Assembly: GCA_963974915.1 (NCBI GenBank)
Contig: CAXBES010000003.1
Coordinates: forward strand, 1 to 64,000
Direction: 5' to 3'
DNA from: CAXBES01 sp963974915
Lineage (GTDB): Bacteria > Bacteroidota > Bacteroidia > Flavobacteriales > Flavobacteriaceae
DNA: 64,000 nt
How positions within the stretch are numbered: position 1 is the first letter of the stretch; every line of letters begins with the position of its first letter. The notes below the pieces were generated by a model. It searched no databases. It had not been told where the DNA came from and worked only from the letters and a program-made list of their open reading frames with translations. Position numbers and translations under genes: made by a program. This document shows positions 8,504 to 16,659 of the stretch, in pieces.

Positions 8504-9094
8504 ATGAAGTTAAGATTGAAAAAAATTAGTATCCCAATTGTTGAGTTAAGGTCATTTATCCTCACGTTAATTGCGACTTTAATTGGAGTATTTATTGCAA
8601 TATCCTTGACTAATTCAGGCATCCGAAAAAAAGAAAAGGAAGATACTATAAAACTTCTCAAGACTTCAAAATTGATATTAATTAATACACGAACATATAG
8701 TTTGGAATTAAGTAATAGGATCAGAAATCTCGAAAAGGACACTATAGATGCCGATAGTATAAGGATTTCAAAAATTAAAAAACACAATCCTATTCCGTTT
8801 CCTAATTTGTTGGAAACTGTGATAACAACCGAAATTCTATCTAAGAATATATCTGAATATTCCCACAACGAAATTTATACAGAATTGATAAATTTAAAAA
8901 AATTAGCTGATTACAAAACATCTGAGATTTATGAACAATCTCTATCCGAATTAATATTCTTATTGGATTTAGAAATTCAATTTCAAAAGGGTAAATTTGA
9001 GATGAACGAAATGCAGGATAAAATGAAATTAAAACGAAACGAATTTTTAAAAGATTCTGCTAAAAATAATGTTTTGGAAATAAGGACAGAGTAA
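8504..9094 (+). CDS. hypothetical single-pass membrane protein
   Basis: I do not recognise this 196-residue protein. It begins with a basic segment (MKLRLKKISIPIVELRS), has one transmembrane helix at about residues 18-40 (ILTLIATLIGVFIAISLT), and continues with a charged, helical and probably coiled-coil domain rich in Lys, Glu, Leu and Ile. The overall plan (basic start, one helix, soluble helical tail) matches DUF6090, although the anchor sequence is different, so a distant relationship is possible. It is a one-gene unit between attC-like sites I and J. Confidence 0.6.
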   Translation: MKLRLKKISIPIVELRSFILTLIATLIGVFIAISLTNSGIRKKEKEDTIKLLKTSKLILINTRTYSLELSNRIRNLEKDTIDADSIRISKIKKHNPIPFPNLLETVITTEILSKNISEYSHNEIYTELINLKKLADYKTSEIYEQSLSELIFLLDLEIQFQKGKFEMNEMQDKMKLKRNEFLKDSAKNNVLEIRTE

Positions 9095-9100
9095 AAAGAC

Positions 9101-9230
9101 CCTATAACACTGTGTTTAATTGATGCTCACCTCCTACTTCCTTTTACAATAGTATATTTAATTAACTTTTTTCATAGGATGGAAAATCCTATGAATTACC
9201 AATTGCCCAAATCATACTTAAACTCAAATG
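9101..9230 (+). repeat. degenerate attC-like spacer J
   Basis: The left arm CCTATAACACTGTGTTTAATTGATGC resembles those of sites D and F. The right arm is weak (GCCCAAATCATACTTAAAC). The spacer contains a separate perfect hairpin at 9171-9195. Confidence 0.35.
9171..9195. terminator. perfect hairpin, possible terminator
   Basis: TTCATAGGAT and ATCCTATGAA form a perfect 10-bp stem around a 5-base loop (GGAAA). The preceding TTTTT serves as the T tract only for minus-strand reading; on the plus strand the run after the stem is weak. Confidence 0.4.
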
Positions 9231-9258
9231 AAATTTAAAATTACTCTGATTAATTTGA

Positions 9259-9996
9259 ATGAAACAAAATCTGTTCTATATTCTAATAATTGTTCTTTTA
9301 TACTCTTGTAATTCAGATAAATATAAGTCCGAACTTTTAGGAAATTGGTATTTTTACGATAAACCAGAAAGTGCGAAACATTTGAATGAGTTTAGAATTT
9401 ATTCTGATTCCATTGTGATAAATTCCATTATGGGTAGATCTACTGCGATGTGGAAAGCGACTAATAGCCAGATTATACTGTACGATATAAAAGGGTATTC
9501 AGAAGATTCCAATATAACCTATGATTATAGACTTAAGAGTAATAACCTGCTCGATTTAAAAATTTATAAAGACACAATGATTGAATTCAAGGATATTGTA
9601 AAAGCCAGAAATGCCATGGATTTTTTACAAAAATCGACAAATTTAAAAATTGATCTGCCTAAAGTAAACAAGGAGTTGATAGAGATTGGGAATAACCGAT
9701 ATAACTTTACAATTTATGCTGGATACCGAGCTGACAAATTAGTATTCAAAACCGATTATTCTTCAACTTTAGAAAGATTAGAAGAAGATATTTCAAAATT
9801 CAAAAGTGATTTGAAAGAAATACCCTTGGAAGCCGCTAAATTTGTTATAGTAGCTGACAAAAATATTCCGAAACCACAAATGGATTCATTATTACAAAAA
9901 TTAGGACAGTCATCAATTAAACGGAACTTTCGGGTATTAACTAATGAGAATTACGAATACGAAAATAACCTTTATTGGATGGGTGATTCAGAATAA
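9259..9996 (+). CDS. lipoprotein with lipocalin-like start and ExbD-like C-terminal part
   Basis: A 245-residue lipoprotein (lipobox LLYSC, lipidated Cys17). Residues about 20-115 look like a small lipocalin-like barrel (LLGNWYFYD, then alternating strands). Residues about 140-240 resemble the periplasmic domain of ExbD/TolR: a beta strand NRYNFTIYAG, then SSTLERLEEDISKF, AAKFVIVADKNIPKPQMDSLLQKLGQSS, i.e. the pattern of strand, helix and vixADkxvpy-helix of that fold. No ExbD transmembrane anchor is present. The ExbD relation is inference from the pattern only. It follows spacer J in the single-gene array. Confidence 0.5.
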   Translation: MKQNLFYILIIVLLYSCNSDKYKSELLGNWYFYDKPESAKHLNEFRIYSDSIVINSIMGRSTAMWKATNSQIILYDIKGYSEDSNITYDYRLKSNNLLDLKIYKDTMIEFKDIVKARNAMDFLQKSTNLKIDLPKVNKELIEIGNNRYNFTIYAGYRADKLVFKTDYSSTLERLEEDISKFKSDLKEIPLEAAKFVIVADKNIPKPQMDSLLQKLGQSSIKRNFRVLTNENYEYENNLYWMGDSE

Positions 9997-10003
9997 AAAC
10001 TAT

Positions 10004-10077
10004 TGCCAACAACGTATAACACTAACGGCGCTAAGGGTTAATGAATTGCGTCTCCTACATTTTACTATCTTTATTCA
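10004..10077 (+). repeat. truncated attC-like site K running into DUF6090
   Basis: Only the left arm is present (TGCCAACAACGTATAACACTAACGGCGC, close to site E). It is followed directly by the loop core TCTCCTACATTTTACTATCTTTATTC, whose TATCTTTA lies about 10 bases before the ATG of the next gene. The right arm is missing, as if a deletion had fused loop and gene. Confidence 0.45.
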
Positions 10078-10833
10078 ATGATAAAAATCTTCCGAAAAAT
10101 TAGACAAAAATTATTAACTGAAAACAAGTTCAGCAATTATCTTCTCTATGCAATTGGAGAAATTCTACTTGTAGTTATTGGAATTTTGATTGCGTTGTAT
10201 ATCAACAATCTCAATACTGAAAGGCAAGACACTGATACATTGAACGGTTATTTGAATAACATCACTGAAAACGTAAAGGCGGACCAAATTGAAATTGAAA
10301 ATATTGCAAACTTCAGGGACAGTTCAGTAATTGGTTCACAGTATTTTATGAATATGATCGAAAACCAGTCTAACGAGAAATTCAAGACCTATTTTTCCAA
10401 ATACTTCAAATTCAACCCTTGGCTTGATGAGTCTTTTCAATCTAATCAAAGCGGATTTGACGCTTTAAAAAACTCCGGATACCTAAACAAAATTCACCAA
10501 ACCGAAGTGGAAACACTATTATATAAATACTATAGCTTAGTTGAAAAAATAAGGAATGAAGAACAAAGTCTCAACAACTTTATGGAGGAAATGGAATATG
10601 ATATGTATAAAAACAATGTAGTACAAAAAACAAAACCTATAGTTCGAAAAATTTTTCAAAATATCGAATCCCAGGATGACATGGATGAATTACAGAAGAT
10701 TCTAAACTATCCTGCCTTTGTTGGAAGTCATTCCAGAAACGCTGGGACGAGTTATTTGAATGATCTCTACGAACAATTACATGAAATTGCCAATAAACTT
10801 CAGATTGAAATCAAGAAAATAACGCACGATTAA
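10078..10833 (+). CDS. DUF6090 family membrane protein (copy 3)
   Basis: A 251-residue DUF6090 protein: MIKIFRKIRQKLLTENK, then LLYAIGEILLVVIGILIALYINNLN with the membrane helix at about residues 24-45. The soluble remainder has a C-terminal conserved block (GTSYLNDLYEQLHEIANKLQIEI) which also survives in the pseudogene at 19011. In contrast to the other copies it lacks the shared 5' leader and starts very close to a promoter-like TATCTTTA, so its mRNA would have almost no leader. Function unknown. Confidence 0.85.
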   Translation: MIKIFRKIRQKLLTENKFSNYLLYAIGEILLVVIGILIALYINNLNTERQDTDTLNGYLNNITENVKADQIEIENIANFRDSSVIGSQYFMNMIENQSNEKFKTYFSKYFKFNPWLDESFQSNQSGFDALKNSGYLNKIHQTEVETLLYKYYSLVEKIRNEEQSLNNFMEEMEYDMYKNNVVQKTKPIVRKIFQNIESQDDMDELQKILNYPAFVGSHSRNAGTSYLNDLYEQLHEIANKLQIEIKKITHD

Positions 10834-10848
10834 CTAGCCACTAACCAA

Positions 10849-10905
10849 ATGATTAAATTCTTTATAAAGATTAGTAATTGGAATAAGATTCAAAAAAGAG
10901 AATGA
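10849..10905 (+). pseudogene. DUF6090 remnant with internal deletion
   Basis: The sequence ACTAACCAAATGATTAAATTC reproduces the leader and start of the DUF6090 unit. The 18 codons before a TGA read MIKFFIKISNWNKIQKRE: the first residues match MIKFFRKIR and the last ones match the INNWNENRK landmark that normally follows the membrane helix. The anchor helix between them has been deleted. It directly follows intact copy 3. Confidence 0.6.
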
Positions 10906-11073
10906 GCAAATTAGAAATATTTATGCTCGCATTTAAAAGACTTTAATAAATCAACTAACGAGGTAACGACTTACAAAAAGCTAAATGAATTTGTATTCTT
11001 CACTTTCCCTTGCCGAGAATATTGATGCTAAATTTACAGTTGAGTTATAAAGCTACGATCTTCCCTCACATAA

Positions 11074-11105
11074 TTGCCAGAATACAACAATAATTCTTAC
11101 TTTTG
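11074..11105 (+). promoter_or_regulatory. Bacteroidota promoter for metal-uptake operon
   Basis: TACTTTTG at 11098-11105 matches the -7 consensus TAnnTTTG exactly, with TTG at 11074-11076 about 21 bases upstream as the -33 element. Transcription would start near 11112, before the ATG at 11130, which rules out an upstream TTG start. Confidence 0.65.
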
Positions 11106-11129
11106 CGTTTTGGTCCTTACAGACGAATA

Positions 11130-11459
11130 ATGGAAGATAAAAAACAGTTCGGTAAAAATTTAGTAGCATTATTGCTCTTTGTAGCTTTAATGGTGCCTAC
11201 TGCCGTTCAATTTTTTCATATGTTCGAAGCTCACGAACATACTGCGTGTTCCGAGAACGCGACGCATGTTCATCAATCTGCTACCAAATGTGATGTATGT
11301 GATTTTCACTTAGCATCTTTTAACTATGATATTGCAAAATATCCTGATCTAGAACTACCTAAAATTTCAGAAGAAGTTAATCTCAATTTTGCTTCTTTAA
11401 ACTTTCAGCCTTTTAAAATAAGCAATGCTCAGTTGCGTGCGCCCCCTATTTTTTCTTAA
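11130..11459 (+). CDS. small His/Cys-rich membrane or exported protein of a metal-receptor operon
   Basis: A 109-residue protein. Residues about 8-30 form a hydrophobic helix that may be a signal anchor. It is followed by a cluster of potential metal ligands: HMFEAHEHTAC, then HVHQ, then CDVC with DFH. I do not know a family name. The start at 11130 is chosen because the in-frame TTG at 11103 lies within the -7 promoter element. It is the first gene of a run with a TonB-dependent receptor 39 bp downstream, so a role in handling a metal (zinc or copper) for that receptor is a reasonable inference. Confidence 0.6.
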   Translation: MEDKKQFGKNLVALLLFVALMVPTAVQFFHMFEAHEHTACSENATHVHQSATKCDVCDFHLASFNYDIAKYPDLELPKISEEVNLNFASLNFQPFKISNAQLRAPPIFS

Positions 11460-11498
11460 GAAACAAATCGATACGTTTTATGTTAATTAAGAAAATTT

Positions 11499-13898
11499 AT
11501 GCGCAAGTATGCACTATTGATATTGCTATTCAGCAGTATTACATCGTTTTCACAAAATTGTGACAACACACTCACAGGTACAGTAACAGACCTACACGAC
11601 GGCACTATACTTAATGGAGCAACTCTTATTGTTGCAGGTACAGACCAAGCTGTGCAAACAGATCATGACGGAAAATACATTCTGTCAAATCTTTGTGATG
11701 GCACCTATTCCATACAAGTATCTCATCCATTTTGTTTGACACAAGGTTTCACTGTCAAAATATCCGGTAACACCACAAAGTCCTTTAAACTGGAACACCA
11801 CTTGGAAGAGCTCAACACGATTACGCTGGAGGGTAAAGCATATAGCAATAAATCTAAAACAATACTCGAAAACACTATAGACAAAGAGTCATTGGAGCGT
11901 TTCAGTAGTGGTTCGTTAGGCGATGCCCTAAATAGTTTGAGCGGGGTTTCTTCTCTAAATACAGGAAGTACCGTTATAAAACCACTTATAAACGGACTTC
12001 ATAGCAGTCGTGTTGTAATTATCAACAATGGTGTACGGATGGAAGACCAGGAATGGGGCGCCGAGCATGCTCCTAATGTGGATGTCAACTCAATTGGAAA
12101 CCTTACCTTGATAAAAGGCGCCGGTGCACTACAGTATAGTGGTGATGCGGTAGGCGGTGTAATTGTCGCTGAATCCTCAAAAATTCCAGTTAAAGACAGC
12201 CTTTATGGAAAGACCCTATTTACTGCTACAAGCAATGGTCGCGGTACTTCGGTTACTTCAAAATTGACAAAAAGTTATCAAAGCGGTTGGTATGCATCGT
12301 TACAGGGAACATTAAAACACTTTGGCGATTTTGAAGCATCAGATTACGTCTTGAGCAACACAGGTATTTCTGAACGGAATGCTTCTTTTCAAATTGGCCT
12401 GAATCGTTTCAACTATGGTTTTGAAGCTTACTATTCACTCTATAAAAATGAAATCGGTATTTTAAGAGCTTCACACTTAGGCGGCGCAGAAGACCAGATT
12501 AGGGCGATAAATAGTGAAGTACCTTTAATCATCAACGACTTTACTTACAACATCACCGCTCCCAAACAAGATGTTACTCACAACTTGGCACGGATTAAAG
12601 GTTTTAAGAGATTTGACAGCTTCGGAAAATTAAGTTTGCAGTATGACTTTCAGAGAAATAATCGTTTAGAATTTGACATAAGACGTGGTACAGACAAAGA
12701 TGATGCTTCATTGGATTTACAGTTAGATACCCACACACTTTTGCTCGATTTGGACGCACACCTAACCGATGCCATAAATTTAAAGATGGGTATAGTAGGA
12801 AGTTATCAAAACAACTTTGCAAATCCAAGCACCGGGGTTCGAAGGTTAATACCCGATTACGATAAATATGATTTGGGATTATACGCAATTGCAGATTATG
12901 AATTTAATGACCGATTGACTATTGAAGCAGGCGGACGATTTGATTATACGTTTATGGATGTGTTCAAATTTTACAGAACTTCATTTTGGGAATCACGCAA
13001 TTATGATGAACTCTTCCCCGAAATAGTGGTGGAGGAATTGAGCAATCAGATTTTGACCAATCCACAGCTCAATTTTTACAACGGTTCAGGAACATTGGGA
13101 GCTACTTATTCATTTAGTGAGAATTACAAACTCTTTTTCAACTATTCTATTGCTTCCCGAGCACCTAATCCTTCAGAACTTTTCAGTGAAGGCCTGCACC
13201 ATTCTGCTTCACGTATAGAACTGGGCGATTTAAGTTTTAATTCAGAAGTAGGTCAAAAGATCGCACTAACATTCCGAAGAGATAATGATATTTTCAGTTA
13301 TTCTATTAACCCTTACATAAATTCCATTTCAAATTTTATCGTTATTGAACCCACAGAAATTCAGCAAACAATTAGAGGCAATTTTCAGGTTTGGGAATAC
13401 CGTCAAACTAATGCGCAGTTGTTGGGTGTGGACTTAGATGCATCTTATAATTTTGCCAAAAACTTCCTATTCAATCATCAGTTTTCATTTGTAAAGGGCT
13501 ATGACACTTCGAAGGATGAACCTTTAATAAATATGCCGCCCGTAAATACTAAAAATGAACTTGTCTACCAAAATCAAGAATTCAACAACATTCGCTTGTC
13601 ATTGCAGAGTGAGTATAATTTTAGACAAAACGAATATCCCGACACCAATTTTGTAGTATTTATTCCGGAAACAGAAACTTTGGAAGTAGTGGATGTAAGT
13701 ACCCCACCGGATGCATATCATTTGCTCAATTTTAATTCCAGTATCGATTTTAAAGCCAACAACACAGCGAAGCTTACCGTAGGTTTTGGCGTCACAAACT
13801 TATTGAATACTTCATATCGAAATTACCTGAACCGACTACGCTATTACGCAGACGATTTGGGCAGAAACTTTTTACTCAATCTTAAAATCAATTATTAA
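11499..13898 (+). CDS. TonB-dependent outer membrane receptor, probably for metal
   Basis: A 799-residue outer-membrane receptor. After a signal peptide (about residues 1-18) comes a carboxypeptidase-regulatory-like domain (GTVTDLHDGTILNGATLIV, residues about 27-95) typical of Bacteroidota receptors. The plug domain follows (LGDALNSLSGVSSL, VVIINNGVRMEDQEWG, GAGALQYSGDAVGGVIV) and then a 22-strand barrel ending in an aromatic C-terminus (FLLNLKINY). The plug wording GVRMEDQEWGAEHAP resembles receptors of the ZnuD type, and the His/Cys-rich neighbour upstream fits metal uptake; the substrate is inference. It is the second gene of the three-gene operon. Confidence 0.85.
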   Translation: MRKYALLILLFSSITSFSQNCDNTLTGTVTDLHDGTILNGATLIVAGTDQAVQTDHDGKYILSNLCDGTYSIQVSHPFCLTQGFTVKISGNTTKSFKLEHHLEELNTITLEGKAYSNKSKTILENTIDKESLERFSSGSLGDALNSLSGVSSLNTGSTVIKPLINGLHSSRVVIINNGVRMEDQEWGAEHAPNVDVNSIGNLTLIKGAGALQYSGDAVGGVIVAESSKIPVKDSLYGKTLFTATSNGRGTSVTSKLTKSYQSGWYASLQGTLKHFGDFEASDYVLSNTGISERNASFQIGLNRFNYGFEAYYSLYKNEIGILRASHLGGAEDQIRAINSEVPLIINDFTYNITAPKQDVTHNLARIKGFKRFDSFGKLSLQYDFQRNNRLEFDIRRGTDKDDASLDLQLDTHTLLLDLDAHLTDAINLKMGIVGSYQNNFANPSTGVRRLIPDYDKYDLGLYAIADYEFNDRLTIEAGGRFDYTFMDVFKFYRTSFWESRNYDELFPEIVVEELSNQILTNPQLNFYNGSGTLGATYSFSENYKLFFNYSIASRAPNPSELFSEGLHHSASRIELGDLSFNSEVGQKIALTFRRDNDIFSYSINPYINSISNFIVIEPTEIQQTIRGNFQVWEYRQTNAQLLGVDLDASYNFAKNFLFNHQFSFVKGYDTSKDEPLINMPPVNTKNELVYQNQEFNNIRLSLQSEYNFRQNEYPDTNFVVFIPETETLEVVDVSTPPDAYHLLNFNSSIDFKANNTAKLTVGFGVTNLLNTSYRNYLNRLRYYADDLGRNFLLNLKINY

Positions 13899-13918
13899 TA
13901 TTTTTTAAATCAGAAACT

Positions 13919-14473
13919 ATGAGAAATTTAAAATTTTTAGCAACTGCTATTTTTGCAACAATAATATTCGTCTCGTGTTCAAATGACGACGATACACCCG
14001 AACCGGTAAATGAAGAAGAAGTAATTACAACCTTAACGGTAACGCTGGCACCTAACGGGGGTGGAACTCCTATTACATTACAAACCCGTGATTTGGATGG
14101 CGATGGTCCAAATGCACCAGTAGTTACTGTTTCAGGAGATTTAGCTACCGGCGTTGTTTATAATGGCACAATAGTTCTGCTCAATGAAACAGAAACTCCG
14201 CCAGAAGTTATTACCGAGGAAGTGGAAGCCGAAGCTGAAGAGCACCAATTCTTTTACACAACCGGTGGTGGGCTTGATGTAACAACAGCCTATTCTAATT
14301 TTGACACTAATGGAAACCCATTAGGTACAGAATTTACCCTGACTGCCGGAGCCGCAAGTTCAGGAACTCTCACCTTTACCTTACGCCACGAACCAACAAA
14401 ACCTAATACCGGTCTTGGAGATGCCGGTGGAGAAACAGATATTGCAGCTGTGTTTAATGTAACCGTACAATAA
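13919..14473 (+). CDS. surface lipoprotein of the TonB receptor operon
   Basis: A 184-residue lipoprotein (lipobox IFVSC, Cys20) with an acidic linker (SNDDDTPEPVNEEE) and a beta-sandwich-like domain. Similar flavobacterial proteins are often labelled type 1 periplasmic-binding fold protein, a label that I would not rely on. Features seen are TLAPNGGGTPITLQTRDLDGDG, a DLATGVVYNGTIVLLNET strand pair and an acidic EEVEAEAEEHQ stretch. It begins 20 bp after the receptor gene, so it is co-transcribed and probably forms an accessory lipoprotein capturing the same substrate. Confidence 0.65.
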   Translation: MRNLKFLATAIFATIIFVSCSNDDDTPEPVNEEEVITTLTVTLAPNGGGTPITLQTRDLDGDGPNAPVVTVSGDLATGVVYNGTIVLLNETETPPEVITEEVEAEAEEHQFFYTTGGGLDVTTAYSNFDTNGNPLGTEFTLTAGAASSGTLTFTLRHEPTKPNTGLGDAGGETDIAAVFNVTVQ

Positions 14474-14509
14474 GTTGAATTAGTCACCCTTTCCTTTGTT
14501 TAAATTGAA

Positions 14510-14545
14510 TGCCCTTTATGTTTTTTACGTAAAGGGTATTTTATT
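14510..14545 (+). terminator. intrinsic terminator after metal-receptor operon
   Basis: CCCTTTA (14512-14518) pairs with TAAAGGG (14530-14536), followed by TATTTTATTTAATTTTT. It closes the three-gene operon. Confidence 0.65.
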
Positions 14546-14659
14546 TAATTTTTCTTCTGAAAGGATAGCAAATCCGTATGAAGCGAATGTGCCTATTTGA
14601 TATACCCAAAATACTGGTGGATCTTTTATAATTGTTATATTTAAAAAACAAAAAGAACG

Positions 14660-14697
14660 CTATAACCCATTAGCGTTAAACGAATTTCGTTACGCAT
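14660..14697 (+). repeat. attC-like right arm L
   Basis: The sequence TAGCGTTAAACGAATTTCGTTACGC corresponds to the right arms of sites A and E (AGCGTTATACAAACTAGTTGTGC) with several changes. No matching left arm is evident upstream. It suggests that the array resumes after the metal operon. Confidence 0.35.
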
Positions 14698-14728
14698 CAT
14701 TATGACCTGTTCTGAAAAAATCCAATGA

Positions 14729-15700
14729 ATGAAAGCGATTATATTAAGTGAATATGGATTACCGAACGTTCTTAAAATTGGAAATGTAGCAAAACCAATT
14801 CCGGATGGCAACCAGGTACTGGTGAAAATCTATTCAGCCTCTATCAATGATTGGGACTGGGGGTTGGTAAGAGGCAAACCATTTGTGATTCGTTTAATGT
14901 ACGGTATTAAAAGACCAAAAATAAATATTCCGAGAGTCGACATATCCGGAAAAATTGAAGCAGTAGGCAGTAAAGTCGAGTCTTTTAAAGTTGGCGATGA
15001 GATATATTGTGATCTGTCGGAATGTGGGTTTGGCGGATTTGCCGAATACGTTTGTGTACCGGAAAAACATTTGTCTAAAAAGCCCTCCAATATAACTCAT
15101 ACCGATGCTTCTGCCCTACCTCATGCCGCATTACTGGCTTATCAGGGGCTTGTTGAGAAAGGTATGGTGAAATCTGGGCAGAGTGTCCTTATTAATGGCG
15201 CAGGAGGAGGCGTAGGAACTTTAGGAGTTCAGATCTTGAAATCATATGGGGTGAATGTAACTGGTGTTGACAGTAATAAAAAACTTGATATGATGAAGTC
15301 GTTAGGTTTTAATAGTGTGATGGATTACAAAAAAGCAGACTTCACTGATATTGACAAAAAATATGACCTAATTCTTGATACAAAATCAAACAGGTCTATA
15401 TTTAAATATGTCCGATCCCTCAAAAAAAATGGTATTTATATTACGGTTGGAGGGTCCATGTACAGATTATTGGAAGTTTTTGTGTTAGGTCCTTTGATAT
15501 CATTGATTACCAATAAAAAATTAAGTGTACTTAATCTTAAACCGAATAAAGGTTTAGAACATATTTCTAAGCTAGTGGAAAAAGACCAGATTAGTCCTAT
15601 TATTGATGGCCCCCACGAATTTGATAAAATACCTGGTTTAATTCAGTATTTTGGAGAAGGGAGGCATTTGGGAAAGATTGTAATTGAAGTAGCAAAATAA
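14729..15700 (+). CDS. NAD(P)-dependent MDR reductase (quinone oxidoreductase-like)
   Basis: A 323-residue medium-chain dehydrogenase/reductase of the quinone-oxidoreductase type. The GroES-like domain covers about residues 1-125, with GKPFVIRLMYG and the substrate-side motif PRVDISGKIEAVGSKVESFKVGDEIY. The Rossmann domain begins at VLINGAGGGVGTLGVQILKSYG (about 150-172) with the AxxGVGxxxxQ nucleotide motif. The zinc-ligand cysteines of alcohol dehydrogenases are absent, so it is probably a zinc-independent reductase. Cytoplasmic. The start at 14729 was preferred over an out-of-frame ATG at 14725. It is a one-gene unit bordered by attC-like fragments. Confidence 0.85.
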   Translation: MKAIILSEYGLPNVLKIGNVAKPIPDGNQVLVKIYSASINDWDWGLVRGKPFVIRLMYGIKRPKINIPRVDISGKIEAVGSKVESFKVGDEIYCDLSECGFGGFAEYVCVPEKHLSKKPSNITHTDASALPHAALLAYQGLVEKGMVKSGQSVLINGAGGGVGTLGVQILKSYGVNVTGVDSNKKLDMMKSLGFNSVMDYKKADFTDIDKKYDLILDTKSNRSIFKYVRSLKKNGIYITVGGSMYRLLEVFVLGPLISLITNKKLSVLNLKPNKGLEHISKLVEKDQISPIIDGPHEFDKIPGLIQYFGEGRHLGKIVIEVAK

Positions 15701-15702
15701 TA

Positions 15703-15836
15703 CCTTACAACTACAAATAACCATAATAGCACAGCTATTCCCGGTTAAATTTAACTGGTTTCTGGTAAATTGTGTAAATTGTTTCAGAAAAGCAAAGACA
15801 AAACCCCTCACTAGCTTATTCAAACTTGTTGAGCTT
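15703..15836 (+). repeat. attC-like inverted-repeat site M
   Basis: The left arm TTACAACTACAAATAACCATAATAGC and right arm CTAGCTTATTCAAACTTGTTGAGC correspond to the arms of sites B and E. CAAC pairs with GTTG, and TAA...TAGC with CTAGCTTA in part. The loop carries GGTTTCTGGTAAATTGTGTAAATTG. Confidence 0.45.
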
Positions 15837-15853
15837 CGTTGTCGTAACCGTAT

Positions 15854-15876
15854 AACCAATAATAAAATTCTGTAAA
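15854..15876 (+). pseudogene. fragment of DUF6090 leader and start
   Basis: ACCAATAATAAAATTCTGTAAA matches the leader and first codons of DUF6090 copy 1 (ACCAATGATAAAATTCTTTAGA) except that the ATG has become ATA-like and two other bases differ. It is followed at 15883-15905 by another attC-like left arm (ACCGTGTTATATTCATTGC), so it appears to be the remains of a whole DUF6090 unit. Confidence 0.4.
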
Positions 15877-15933
15877 TAATACCGTGTTATATTCATTGCA
15901 AGCACAAGTTTTATAGCATATAAAAATCAGAGA

Positions 15934-16512
15934 ATGGGACTAATAGTAAGTTTAGCTTTAGGAGGGATCATATCTGTTGTAATTAGTCGATACTTTTGGT
16001 GGAAATCTGAAACTAAAAATAGAAAAATTTCACAGTTTTCAGATTTTATAGAATTGCCGAGAGAGAATGTTTGGCGCATAATCTCTGATCCATTGCATTT
16101 TGAAAAGTTCTATCCGTTTAATGCAGATCCTTTTAATTCAAATATAATTGGTGTGGGTAGTAGTTTTTCTATCACGTCAGAACATACTCCCCTAAAAAGT
16201 AAAAAATTTGTAGTTATATGGAGTCCAATATCAGAATTCGCTTGGGGAGATGATAGTATTAATTGGTCATACAGGATGCTTTTAAAAGATTCAGGGGAGC
16301 ATAGAACTGAATTAATTTTACAATCTGCGGCACAAAAAAACATTAATCCCTTTTCGTTTTTATCATTAAGTGATCAAAAGGGAAAGGATATCAAAGGTGC
16401 TGGATATCAACAACTCTTAAATCTATATCACGGAATAAAAATTTATTGTGAACAAGGGGTTGTAAAAAATAATTTTATCAAAGAGCAACATGATTCAAAT
16501 GACACTGCATAG
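15934..16512 (+). CDS. membrane-anchored SRPBCC family protein
   Basis: A 192-residue protein with one N-terminal transmembrane helix (residues about 2-19, LIVSLALGGIISVVIS) and then a START/SRPBCC hydrophobic-ligand fold. The fold is suggested by the opening FSDFIELPRENVWRIISDPLHFEKFYPF, the middle strand pair FVVIWSPISEFAWGDD, and the long C-terminal helix GAGYQQLLNLYHGIKIYCEQ. Members bind lipids or other hydrophobic molecules; no substrate can be proposed. One-gene unit downstream of attC-like fragments. Confidence 0.7.
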   Translation: MGLIVSLALGGIISVVISRYFWWKSETKNRKISQFSDFIELPRENVWRIISDPLHFEKFYPFNADPFNSNIIGVGSSFSITSEHTPLKSKKFVVIWSPISEFAWGDDSINWSYRMLLKDSGEHRTELILQSAAQKNINPFSFLSLSDQKGKDIKGAGYQQLLNLYHGIKIYCEQGVVKNNFIKEQHDSNDTA

Positions 16513-16555
16513 CAAAATATAAGCCCGATGTTGTAAGAGTGAGATAATCGAATTC

Positions 16556-16590
16556 TGTTTCCCACTTTTCATTATCTTTAATTCCAAAAA
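16556..16590 (+). promoter_or_regulatory. loop-type promoter core
   Basis: TGTTTCCCAC followed by TTATCTTTAATTCC is the same core that occurs in the loops of attC-like sites A and K. The surrounding spacer (16513-16659) has only weak complementary arms (GATGTT/AACATC). Confidence 0.35.
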
Positions 16591-16659
16591 ATAAAAGTGA
16601 CAAAACATCAATAGCTTCATTAGGCGCGATGCATTACATAAATCATAAACTACTAGTAC

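Noticed and set aside
11103..11129. Upstream TTG start extending the His/Cys-rich protein by nine residues
   Set aside because: The TTG overlaps the TACTTTTG -7 promoter element, so it would lie outside the transcript.
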